Shown piece by piece: positions 42,410-49,522 of a stretch of DNA of 64,000 nucleotides. How positions within the stretch are numbered: the first letter of the stretch is position 1; each line of letters opens with the position of its first letter. Both the position numbers and the translations under genes were made by a program. Source of the DNA: Bacteriovorax sp. BAL6_X (GTDB lineage Bacteria > Bdellovibrionota > Bacteriovoracia > Bacteriovoracales > Bacteriovoracaceae). The DNA lies in NCBI RefSeq assembly GCF_000443995.1, contig NZ_AUMC01000010.1, positions 186,001-250,000 of the forward strand. The letters run 5' to 3'. Below the pieces are notes generated by a model. The model ran no database searches, was not told the origin of the DNA, and saw only the letters and a list, made by a program, of their open reading frames with translations.

Positions 42410-43555
42410 ATGGTCAATATTTTTAGAAAACAACAAAATATTCTCTACGTTTCTCCAACCTATAGTTCAGGTTCGAAGGAGCGTATGCTTTTAAGAGATA
42501 GTATTTTGTTAAAAGAAATAGGCCATAATATCTTTATCTACTGCCTAAAAGATTCATTTCTTCATCGTGAATGTAAAAAGGCCGGAATCGATTGTATCTT
42601 TCACACAGGGACAACGAAGCTTCGTGTATGGAATTGGTACAAGCTCTCAAGACTTAGAGGTATAATTAAACGCTACGATATCAATATCGTTCACTGCTAC
42701 CAACTTAATTTCTTATGGCCGCTGGCCTCGTTTTTAAGAAAGAGAAATTTAACCGCACTCTTTTTCACTATAAACTTTGAAGTTAGTAAATTCTACAAGC
42801 AATTTTGGTATCGCCGTCTGATTGGAAGGATTGATCTTATCTTCATTCCTTTTAGAGAAATGATTGATTCAATTAATACTCATATGGACGTGCCAATTCG
42901 CAAAATTTACTCTTCAGGCCTTGGTGTTGATAAGATTAACTTTGAAAAAAAGTACACTTTTGACGAAGAAAACCTCATTCACCTCTCTTGTTGGGTAAAT
43001 GACCATGAAGTTGAATTAAACGACCTTTCTGTATGCTTAGAATCTTTGTGGGCACTAAATTTAGATAATGAATTACCAAAGAGATTTAAGCTGCATATTT
43101 TCTCTAATCGAAAGTGGGAGAGAAATATCCTCTTTAATCCCATCAAGGATAGGATTGCTGAATTCAAACTTGAAAATTATGTTGAATTTCATGAGCATGA
43201 CAATATTTATGAAATTCGCTCGGATATTTGGATTTCATATACATCAAAGTCGCCTATTGAAGATTATGCACTTCTTGCAATTTTAAAGGGAATTCCTACA
43301 GCTGTGCCACGAAATGCTACAACTGAAGAGTTGCATCGTATCTATCATGGCTCACTTGCAACCTATCGTCAGGGTGATGCCAGAGAGCTAAGGGCCAAGG
43401 TTAAGGATATTGTCCAAAATAATACTAAGTATAAGGAATCTTGTTTAAATTCTCGCGATGAGCTTTGGAATGAGCACGGTATTGATGGCTATAAATATAA
43501 CCTATTTAAACTGTACGAGAAACACCTGAATAAACGCCTAAGGTTTTATAATTAA
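42410..43555 (+). CDS. Glycosyltransferase, GT-B fold (group 1/GT4-like)
   Basis: A 381-residue cytoplasmic glycosyltransferase. The N-terminal half has ILYVSPTYSSGSKERMLLRD, like the start of GT4 enzymes, and INIVHCYQLNFLWPLA. The C-terminal half has IYSSGLGVDKINF and then WISYTSKSPIEDYALLAILK in the place of the usual EGFPLVLLEAMA (donor site with one Glu). The donor and acceptor cannot be read from the sequence. It is the last gene of the lpx run, 5 bp after the DUF3108 gene, so the lipid A/core region is the likely target. The divergence lowers confidence in catalytic details. Confidence 0.78.
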   Translation: MVNIFRKQQNILYVSPTYSSGSKERMLLRDSILLKEIGHNIFIYCLKDSFLHRECKKAGIDCIFHTGTTKLRVWNWYKLSRLRGIIKRYDINIVHCYQLNFLWPLASFLRKRNLTALFFTINFEVSKFYKQFWYRRLIGRIDLIFIPFREMIDSINTHMDVPIRKIYSSGLGVDKINFEKKYTFDEENLIHLSCWVNDHEVELNDLSVCLESLWALNLDNELPKRFKLHIFSNRKWERNILFNPIKDRIAEFKLENYVEFHEHDNIYEIRSDIWISYTSKSPIEDYALLAILKGIPTAVPRNATTEELHRIYHGSLATYRQGDARELRAKVKDIVQNNTKYKESCLNSRDELWNEHGIDGYKYNLFKLYEKHLNKRLRFYN

Positions 43556-43568
43556 TAAGTTTTTATTG

Positions 43569-43597
43569 TTGACGTAGGGCCCCGTAAATAATAAGAT
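43569..43597 (+). promoter_or_regulatory. Promoter of rpsA
   Basis: TTGACG at 43569-43574, a 17-base spacer, TAAGAT at 43592-43597. Good sigma70 boxes with ideal spacing. The predicted start is near 43604, giving a leader of about 118 bases. Confidence 0.65.
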
Positions 43598-43645
43598 GCG
43601 CAAAATCATTTTAAAGTAAATTGTCTTCAGTAGAAGAGATTTACA

Positions 43646-43664
43646 CTAAAGGCCTTGCCTTTAG
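43646..43664 (+). promoter_or_regulatory. Leader hairpin of rpsA mRNA
   Basis: CTAAAGGC-CTT-GCCTTTAG, a perfect 8-bp stem with a 3-base loop, 57 bases before the rpsA ATG. In E. coli, S1 binds hairpins in its own leader to repress translation. The structure is seen here; a regulatory role is inferred. Confidence 0.45.
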
Positions 43665-43721
43665 ATATCAAAAATTAAGGCACTGATTGGACACTTTCAG
43701 TTGTCTGCCGTGAGGTAAATT

Positions 43722-45452
43722 ATGACAGATTTAAACAATCTAAAACAATCTTGGATGCAAGGTTACGAAGTTGTTCTTGGCGAAGACGTTGAGACAAGAG
43801 ATGAAACAGAGTTTTCGAAGCTATTAGATTCGACAGAAACTCCAACATTTACAGAAGGTGAAGTTTTCAAAGGTAAAATTGTAAACATCTCACCTGATTA
43901 TGTACTTGTTGACATTGGATACAAGCAAGAAGGTCTTGTTCCAAAAAGAGAATTCACTAACTACGATGGTTCTCTAAAAGTTGCACTTGGTGACGAAATT
44001 GAAGTTTATCTTGATAAACTAGAGTCTCACCTAGGTAACCTAGTTCTTTCAATGGACAAAGCACAAATCCTTAAAGCTTGGGATAAAATTTCTGAAGCAT
44101 GTGAAGACGGTACTCCAGTTACTGGTACAGTTGTAGCAAAAGTTAAGGGTGGTCTTTCTGTTGATATCGGTGTTAAGGCTTTCTTACCTGGTTCACAAAT
44201 TGATGTTAGACCAACTAGAAACCTTGATAAATTCATCGGTAAAAAGATGGAATTCAAAGTTATCAAATTCAACAAGAAACGTGGGAACATCGTTCTTTCT
44301 AGAAGAGCTATTCTTCAAGAAGAAAGAGGTAAACTACGTGGTGAAGTTCTTTCTCAAATTGAAGAAGGAATGGTTGTTAAAGGTATCGTTAAAAACATCA
44401 CTGATTACGGTGCATTCATCGATCTAGGTGGAATTGACGGTCTTCTACACATCACTGATATGTCATGGGGACGTGTTAAGCACCCATCAAATATCCTTAC
44501 TCTTGGTGACGAAATCGAAGTTAAGATTCTTAAGTTTGATAAAGAAAAAGAAAGAGTATCTCTTGGTCTTAAGCAAGTTCAAGAAAATCCTTGGGAAGCT
44601 GCACACGAGAAGTATGTTGCTGGTACAAAAGTTAAAGGTGAAATCGTATCTGTTAAAGATTACGGTATCTTCATTGAACTTGATGACGGAATCGAAGGTC
44701 TAATCCACGTTTCTGAAATGTCTTGGACAAACTCTATCAAGAACCCAACTAAGCACTTCACTGTAGGTGAGATCGTTGAAGCTCAAGTACTAGAAGTTGA
44801 CGTAGAAAACAAGAGAATCTCTCTTGGGATCAAGCAACTTCAAGAAAACCCATGGGATGCTCTAGAAGCTAAGTTCCCTGTAGGTTCAAAAGTTACTGGT
44901 AAAGTTAAATCAATCGTTGAATTTGGTATCTTCGTTGACCTTGGTGAAGAAGTTGATGCTCTAATTCACGTATCTGATTTCTCTTGGACTAAGAAAAATA
45001 TCAACCTAAACGACGAATACAAAGTTGGTGACGAGATTGAAGCTGCTGTAGTTTCAGTTGATAAAGAAAACCAAAAATTCTGTCTAGGTGTTAAACAACT
45101 TAAAGAAGATCCTTGGAAGAAAATTGAAACAAGACTTCCAGTTGGTACAATCGTTGAAGCTCAGATCGTTAGAGTAACTGATTTTGGTGCTTTCGTTGAA
45201 CTTGAAACTGGTATTGAAGGTCTAGTTCACATTTCTGAACTATCTGAAGATAGAGTTGAGAAGCCAGAAGACGTAGTTAAGAAAGGTGACGTAGTTAAAG
45301 CTATGGTTATCTCTCTAGATAAAGACGCGAAGAAAATCGCTCTTTCTATGAAGTCTGCTCTAAACTCTGATACTCAGGGAATGCAACAAGAAGTAGTTAA
45401 GTCTGCAACTCTTGGTGATGTTCTTAAGGGCTTCAACCTAGGTAAAGAATAG
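43722..45452 (+). CDS. rpsA: Ribosomal protein S1
   Basis: S1 brings mRNA to the 30S subunit and unfolds it. The 576 residues contain six S1 RNA-binding domains: residues about 47-115, 130-200, 217-288, 303-375, 388-460 and 474-546. The last four carry the repeated pattern GAFIDLGGIDGLLHITDMSW or GIFIELDDGIEGLIHVSEMSW and end in ERVSLGLKQ or KRISLGIKQ. Length and domain count match E. coli S1 (557 residues). The region has optimised codons (many CTT/GTT/GGT). It has its own promoter and leader hairpin; the ATG is preceded by GAGG. Confidence 0.97.
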   Translation: MTDLNNLKQSWMQGYEVVLGEDVETRDETEFSKLLDSTETPTFTEGEVFKGKIVNISPDYVLVDIGYKQEGLVPKREFTNYDGSLKVALGDEIEVYLDKLESHLGNLVLSMDKAQILKAWDKISEACEDGTPVTGTVVAKVKGGLSVDIGVKAFLPGSQIDVRPTRNLDKFIGKKMEFKVIKFNKKRGNIVLSRRAILQEERGKLRGEVLSQIEEGMVVKGIVKNITDYGAFIDLGGIDGLLHITDMSWGRVKHPSNILTLGDEIEVKILKFDKEKERVSLGLKQVQENPWEAAHEKYVAGTKVKGEIVSVKDYGIFIELDDGIEGLIHVSEMSWTNSIKNPTKHFTVGEIVEAQVLEVDVENKRISLGIKQLQENPWDALEAKFPVGSKVTGKVKSIVEFGIFVDLGEEVDALIHVSDFSWTKKNINLNDEYKVGDEIEAAVVSVDKENQKFCLGVKQLKEDPWKKIETRLPVGTIVEAQIVRVTDFGAFVELETGIEGLVHISELSEDRVEKPEDVVKKGDVVKAMVISLDKDAKKIALSMKSALNSDTQGMQQEVVKSATLGDVLKGFNLGKE

Positions 45453-45488
45453 CGTCATTGTTTGCCCAAAGGCAAACTATTGGACGCT
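45451..45488 (+). other. Extended hairpin at the rpsA stop
   Basis: AGCGTC (45451-45456) pairs with GACGCT (45483-45488) and inside it GTTTGCC (45460-45466) pairs with GGCAAAC (45471-45477) around a CAAA loop. The structure starts at the rpsA stop codon. No T run follows, so it looks like an mRNA 3'-end or processing structure rather than a simple terminator. Confidence 0.6.
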
Positions 45489-45502
45489 ATGCTAGCTCCC
45501 CA

Positions 45503-45520
45503 TCTCTTTAGCTAGAGATT
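45503..45520 (+). other. Small hairpin ATCTCT/AGAGAT
   Basis: ATCTCT-TTAGCT-AGAGAT, a 6-bp stem in the post-rpsA region, followed by a GC-richer stretch (45527-45567) without clear partner sequence. Confidence 0.35.
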
Positions 45521-45568
45521 GGTGTCGAGAGCGAGGGTCCAAGCCCGAGCGGTTCGCAGCAGGAGCAA

Positions 45569-45587
45569 GTAATCACGAAGTGATTAC
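45569..45587 (+). other. Hairpin GTAATCAC/GTGATTAC
   Basis: A perfect 8-bp stem with a GAA loop between the rpsA stop structure and the terminator. The string AATCACGAAGT recurs once at 45770-45780 without the second arm. Confidence 0.6.
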
Positions 45588-45618
45588 AAATAAAATATCT
45601 TATATAAAAAGATATATG

Positions 45619-45648
45619 AGGCCACTCGAAAGAGTGGCCTTTTTTATT
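45619..45648 (+). terminator. Terminator of the rpsA transcript
   Basis: AGGCCACTC-GAAA-GAGTGGCCT followed by TTTTTATT. A strong rho-independent terminator about 165 bases beyond the rpsA stop, so the transcript would carry a long structured 3' region. Confidence 0.92.
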
Positions 45649-45650
45649 AC

Positions 45651-45728
45651 CCCCCGCGTAGGCGCAGCCGATCGCGGAAAGGACTTCGCAAAACACCTCC
45701 CCCGCGTAGGCGCAGCCGATCGCGGAAA
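45651..45728. repeat. Two 30-bp GC-rich direct repeats, hairpin-forming
   Basis: Identical 30-bp units at 45651-45680 and 45699-45728 are separated by 18 bases. Each holds CCGCG-TA-GGC-GCA-GCC-GAT-CGCGG, which can fold as an outer CCGCG/CGCGG stem and an inner GGC/GCC stem. They are far richer in GC than the neighbouring DNA. REP-like interspersed repeats are a reasonable reading. The whole gap 45453-45869 holds these repeats, the hairpins above, the terminator and no supported gene. Confidence 0.8.
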
Positions 45729-45869
45729 ACCTACCCGTGAAAAGCTCAAAAACAGGGCCCAACTCAAACAATCACGAAGTAACTTTCATCCAACCCCCCG
45801 AAACCACTGCCATAATACGAACAAAAATTCATTCTTTCTTTAAATCCCAAATTCCCCTAAAATATATTT

Positions 45870-46730
45870 ATGCATAGATTAACAAAAAATAACTCTGGTT
45901 TTACCCTGCTTGAAATTGTTATGGCCGCAGGACTCTTGGCCGTAATTGCACTTGGGTTCGCACGTTTCATGAAGACTCAGATGAAGTCGACAAAAACAGC
46001 AATTAATCAAACAGAGTTAAATAATTATGCCAGTGCTATTAAGGCCTATATGGGAAAGCCAGGAACCTGTAAGAGGTCTTTAGCTAAGCTAGGAAAGTTA
46101 GAGAATGATCTTATTTTGGATGAGATTGTAAGGGCTGATGGTAAGGCCAAGTACACAATAGGGGATAAGATCAACTCAACGAACTTCATTCTTTCTTCAA
46201 TGTACATTACAAACTTCTATGTGAATAAAGTTGAGGGCCAGGATTTCCATCGTGCGGAGCTTAAGTTAAATCTTGAACTAAGTCGTATGAACGATAATGC
46301 ATATGGTGGTAAGACTATTATTAAGCGCTTTGAGGTTGACCTCTTTGTTAATGATTCAAATCGTGTTGAAGACTGTGGAGTTCTTGGAGGTTTATATCTT
46401 CCTAAGATTCCTTTTATGAATACTTCTTCAAGCTCTTCTGAAACAGCTAGCTCAAATTCCACTTCTGGATCTAATAGTGATAGTTCTAAAGAGACCAGCT
46501 CAGCTGAGCAAGAGTCCGTAAAAAATGAATTGTCGACGAAGAGTGATTACAATAAAGCTTTTGAAGCCTCAGTTAATGAGGCCGCTCAAAAAACAGGGCA
46601 GTCTATAACACAAGAAGATATTAACAAGGCCGTGGATAATAATCCTGAGCTAAAAAAGGCAATGGAATCTCTTAAGTCTCTACAAGAGAGTACTAAGAAG
46701 ATGGAAGAACTTCTAAATGAAGAATTTTAA
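45870..46730 (+). CDS. Type IV prepilin-like protein with Ser-rich C-terminus
   Basis: A 286-residue protein with a class III (prepilin) signal: NNSGFTLLEIVMAAGLLAV, cut after Gly by prepilin peptidase, with the conserved Glu at position 5 of the mature chain. The globular region follows (residues about 35-175) with two Cys (GTCKRSL and EDCGVLGG), likely a disulfide as in minor pilins. Residues about 190-220 are a Ser/Thr-rich linker, and the end is a charged helical tail. No other pilin or secretin gene is nearby. It could be a minor pilin or a type II-like pseudopilin. No ribosome-binding site is obvious before the ATG. Confidence 0.78.
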   Translation: MHRLTKNNSGFTLLEIVMAAGLLAVIALGFARFMKTQMKSTKTAINQTELNNYASAIKAYMGKPGTCKRSLAKLGKLENDLILDEIVRADGKAKYTIGDKINSTNFILSSMYITNFYVNKVEGQDFHRAELKLNLELSRMNDNAYGGKTIIKRFEVDLFVNDSNRVEDCGVLGGLYLPKIPFMNTSSSSSETASSNSTSGSNSDSSKETSSAEQESVKNELSTKSDYNKAFEASVNEAAQKTGQSITQEDINKAVDNNPELKKAMESLKSLQESTKKMEELLNEEF

Positions 46731-46737
46731 GTAGTCT

Positions 46738-47028
46738 TTATTGTTGGATCTTTCCGTCGGGAAGACAAATTGAACAACCGCCATCTTCTTCATTGATATG
46801 AGAGGCAATTTCTTCATCCATCATTTCTTTTAACTTCTCAATCGTTTCACCTGAGGCGCCAAGGGATTCGATAAGAGTCTGTGATACAGAAGGGATAACT
46901 AGCTTAATATCAAGCCCCATTTCTTCTAGCTCTTCCGATTTTTGATATGCACGATCTGCGTCTTCCATTGAAAACTCATATAAGGTAGAATTGGATAGGT
47001 TATCAATAATTTTAATGCGGCTAGACAT
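46738..47028 (-). CDS. Hypothetical protein with CxxC motif
   Basis: A 96-residue acidic protein. The ATG at 47028 has GGGAG 5 bases upstream, better than the ATG at 47040. The N-terminal half (residues 1-45) is a mixed alpha/beta pattern (IKIIDNLSNSTLYEFSMEDA) and the C-terminal half is helical (SQTLIESLGASGETIEKLKE). A short GGCSICLP element near the end gives a CxxC pair. I do not recognise the family. It is divergent from the pseudo-receiver gene, with 51 bp between start codons, which suggests shared control. Confidence 0.6.
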   Translation of the reverse strand: MSSRIKIIDNLSNSTLYEFSMEDADRAYQKSEELEEMGLDIKLVIPSVSQTLIESLGASGETIEKLKEMMDEEIASHINEEDGGCSICLPDGKIQQ

Positions 47029-47079
47029 GTGAACTCCCATTACTCTTATTGTTTAAATGTAACATATGAAGGCTTAATC

Positions 47080-47427
47080 GTGAAAATTAAAAAACTATTC
47101 TTTTTGTCTAATAACCAAATGATGATTACTGCTATTGAGGCGTTAGGTAGGGAAGTTGGCGGAGATTTCTTCACTCTATCTAACGAAGAAGAAGCTTTTC
47201 ATTTTATTAGAGATATTGTGCCAGAAGTCATTCTCTTAGACCTTTCAACGATCACTTCAGATACAATAGGGAAAATCGAATCGGAGTTCTGTCAGAATAT
47301 TCCTGTGGTTCAGCTTGTGACAAAGGGAGAAGAGGGTGCTCAACGTGTTATTGAAGCACCATTGGACATTGCAAATCTTCTTTCAAATCTTGATCGAATT
47401 TGTGGAGACTTTAATGGAGAGGGATGA
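47080..47427 (+). CDS. Receiver-like (pseudo-receiver) protein
   Basis: A 115-residue single-domain protein with the size and beta-alpha order of a response-regulator receiver. The GTG at 47080 has GAAGG 7 bases upstream and is preferred to the longer frame that overlaps the divergent gene. The phosphorylation-site strand is visible (EVILLDLST), but the acidic pair at the end of strand 1 is missing (FFLSNNQ), and the conserved Lys near strand 5 is replaced (IEAPLDIANLL instead of KPFD). So phosphorylation is doubtful. The family call is by pattern. Confidence 0.55.
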   Translation: MKIKKLFFLSNNQMMITAIEALGREVGGDFFTLSNEEEAFHFIRDIVPEVILLDLSTITSDTIGKIESEFCQNIPVVQLVTKGEEGAQRVIEAPLDIANLLSNLDRICGDFNGEG

Positions 47428-47503
47428 GTTATACATGTATCTTGGCCTGGCCATCATACTTCTCGTAATCATAGGAACATACTATTGGCGATTTCATTCT
47501 TAA
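47414..47503 (+). CDS. Small membrane protein, 29 residues
   Basis: A short frame overlaps the end of the pseudo-receiver gene by 14 bases. The ATG at 47414 has GGAG 7 bases upstream. The 29-residue product has a charged start (MERDELYMY), a single hydrophobic segment (LGLAIILLVIIGTYYW) and an RFHS end, so it should be a single-pass inner-membrane peptide. A later in-frame ATG at 47435 would give 22 residues. It could also be chance; support is the ribosome-binding site and the clean membrane segment in a 100-bp gap before the parvulin gene. Confidence 0.45.
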   Translation: MERDELYMYLGLAIILLVIIGTYYWRFHS

Positions 47504-47526
47504 AAAATATATTCAAAGGAAATACT

Positions 47527-47799
47527 ATGTCTAAAATTCGTTGTGCTCATATACTTGTTGATCAAGAGTATGAAGCGAAAGATTTATTAAAGAAAATAGA
47601 AGAAGGGAAAACTTTTGAAGAGCTTGCAAAAGACTTTTCAAATTGTCCTTCTGGTCAGCAAGGTGGAGATCTTGGTGAATTTGGTAAGGGGATGATGGTG
47701 GCACCATTTGAAAAAGCTGCTTTCGCTCTTGAGGTTGGAGAGCTTTCGCCAATTGTTCGTACACAATTTGGTTACCATCTAATTAAGAGAATCTCTTAA
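47527..47799 (+). CDS. ppiC: Parvulin-type peptidyl-prolyl isomerase (PpiC-like)
   Basis: A stand-alone parvulin of 90 residues that speeds cis-trans change at X-Pro bonds. The ATG at 47527, with AAAGGA upstream, is used rather than the longer frame. It contains the family pattern from IRCAHILV through EGKTFEELAKDFSNCPSG, GGDLGEFGKGMMV, and PIVRTQFGYHLIK. There is no signal peptide, so it is cytoplasmic, like E. coli PpiC (93 residues). Confidence 0.93.
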   Translation: MSKIRCAHILVDQEYEAKDLLKKIEEGKTFEELAKDFSNCPSGQQGGDLGEFGKGMMVAPFEKAAFALEVGELSPIVRTQFGYHLIKRIS

Positions 47800-47806
47800 G
47801 TATCTT

Positions 47807-48160
47807 TTACTTTTGTTCTGGGCACTTGTTGTCCAGAACAACAATTTGCCCTTCCTTATCATTTAATACCAAGCAAGACTTTTTCTCATTTTTGATATTC
47901 TTAATAATTTCATTATGAATGGCCATGCAGTGCCCATAACCTGGAAGTGTAAAAATATCATGTCCGCGAGAGCTATAAAGATTTAAACCATTGATAAATC
48001 CCTGGCAGTCGAGAATGACTTTATCGTATCTCTTATTTTTGATGGAAAACATGAAGTCCATATCTGTTTTAAAATAAGCTTCAACTTCGATTGTTTTTAC
48101 GCCCGCAAGAGCAGACCAAGATAATATAGTAAGAATTAGTGCGAGTATGATTTTGTTCAT
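47807..48160 (-). CDS. Secreted protein of unknown function
   Basis: A 117-residue protein with a signal peptide (residues about 1-19, cut after ALA). The mature part has four Cys (LDCQGF, GHCMAI, SCLVLN, NKCPEQ), which could form two disulfides in the periplasm. No known family is recognised. It lies between the convergent ppiC gene and hflX on the same strand. The start of hflX's region is 42 bp upstream of it, so it may be read with hflX. Confidence 0.6.
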   Translation of the reverse strand: MNKIILALILTILSWSALAGVKTIEVEAYFKTDMDFMFSIKNKRYDKVILDCQGFINGLNLYSSRGHDIFTLPGYGHCMAIHNEIIKNIKNEKKSCLVLNDKEGQIVVLDNKCPEQK

Positions 48161-48202
48161 ACTCGCTCTTCGGAATAGTAAAATTTATATTTAGTTTTTT
48201 AC

Positions 48203-49522
48203 TTAGACTTCGTCTAGAAGGGGATCATGAGGTCCTAACTCGAATTTTTGTAACCCTAATGGGTTATAAATAAAGTCAGGTACTCTTACCTGATAGTAGA
48301 TCCCTTTTTCGTGATTACTAGTTCTAATAACGTTAGTTTTTGAAACGACGATTGAATGGGCCGCTCCTGCATCATATGGAATAAAGAGATCATAATTATT
48401 TTGCTTTTCAAGGAAGAAGTTAACGATATATTCACGTAACTCATCGATCTCCTCAGTATTAAAGCTTGAGATCACAAAACAATTTGGATGCTTTCTCTTA
48501 ATAATCGTTTCAGTGATTTTATCATTTAATTTATCTTTCTTATTAAAAACGATGAAACGCTCTTTATCACTTAAGCCAAGTTCATCAAGTACGTTATTCG
48601 TAACTTCAAGGTGCTTTTCGTAATTAGGGTCACTGATATCACAAGCAATGATTAGAAGGTCTGCTTCAAGGGCCGACTCAAGAGTTGTCTTGAAACCATC
48701 AATTAGAGTGTTTGGAAGGTTAGATAAGAAACCTACTGTATCAATGAGAATCATTGGCGGTTTTGTGTCTGGGTTTAGCATCCTAAACGTTGAATCAAGA
48801 GTTGCAAATAACTTATCTTCTTCAAGTACATTGACTCGGCAAAGACGATTCATAAGAGAGGACTTTCCAGCATTTGTATAGCCAACAAGTGCCGTTGTAA
48901 TTGCCTTCTTTGAACGTTTCTTCTTTTGTTCAATACGAGACTTTTCAACTTCTTTAAGTTCTTTCTTATAGAACTCAATACGTTCGCGAATGATACGACG
49001 GTCAAGCTCAATTTGTTGCTCTCCCTCACCACCGCGAACACCAATACCACCTTTTTGACGGCCAAGGTGAGACCAGAAACCAGCAAGACGTGGAAGAATA
49101 TATTGCAGACGCGAGATTTCAATTTGAATACGTGCTTCTTTTGTTCGTGCATGTTCAGAGAAGATCTCAAGAATAATATGGCAACGATCAACTACAGACA
49201 TTCCAGTTAGCTTCTTAATATTTCTAATTTGAGACGAGGTTAATTCACAGTCAAAAACCAGTAGGGTTGAGCCTTCTGCCTTTGCATCCATTGCGATTTC
49301 TTCAAGTTTACCTGTACCAAGGATTGTTCCCGGATCAACAGTCTTCTTATTTTGAATATACTGCTCACCAGTTTCAATATCGAGTGTACGCATTAGTTCT
49401 CTTAGTTCACCAAGTGAGCGGAGAGTGTCTTTTTCTGTCGCGTGTTCTTTGAACTTTGGACAAACTAATGAGACGAGAGAGGCCTTTGCCTCACGTGAAA
49501 TAAAAAATTCATTATCAAGCAT
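48203..49522 (-). CDS. hflX: GTPase HflX
   Basis: HflX splits stalled or hibernating ribosomes after stress. The 439 residues have the N-terminal HflX domain (VDPGTILGTGKLEEIA, LPRLAGFWSHLGRQKGGIGV, RGGEGEQQIELDRR), a coiled linker, then the G domain: P-loop ALVGYTNAGKSSLMN, switch FATLDSTFRM, LIDTVGFLSNLP and NKKD. A C-terminal extension of about 80 residues is present. It overlaps panC by 8 bases and is probably co-transcribed with coaBC and panC. Confidence 0.96.
   Translation of the reverse strand: MLDNEFFISREAKASLVSLVCPKFKEHATEKDTLRSLGELRELMRTLDIETGEQYIQNKKTVDPGTILGTGKLEEIAMDAKAEGSTLLVFDCELTSSQIRNIKKLTGMSVVDRCHIILEIFSEHARTKEARIQIEISRLQYILPRLAGFWSHLGRQKGGIGVRGGEGEQQIELDRRIIRERIEFYKKELKEVEKSRIEQKKKRSKKAITTALVGYTNAGKSSLMNRLCRVNVLEEDKLFATLDSTFRMLNPDTKPPMILIDTVGFLSNLPNTLIDGFKTTLESALEADLLIIACDISDPNYEKHLEVTNNVLDELGLSDKERFIVFNKKDKLNDKITETIIKRKHPNCFVISSFNTEEIDELREYIVNFFLEKQNNYDLFIPYDAGAAHSIVVSKTNVIRTSNHEKGIYYQVRVPDFIYNPLGLQKFELGPHDPLLDEV

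Noticed and set aside
45527-45567. tRNA-like fragment (GGTTCG near 45551)
   Set aside because: No cloverleaf could be formed and the acceptor and anticodon arms are missing.
45651-45728. CRISPR array
   Set aside because: Only two repeats with an 18-bp spacer, both self-folding, and no cas gene; a REP-like pair fits better.
45508-45843. Overlapping open frames on both strands in the post-rpsA island, with repeated peptides such as SAIGCAYAG and RVGAADRG
   Set aside because: The repeated peptides come only from the DNA repeats; no ribosome-binding site, and the frames run over hairpins and the terminator.
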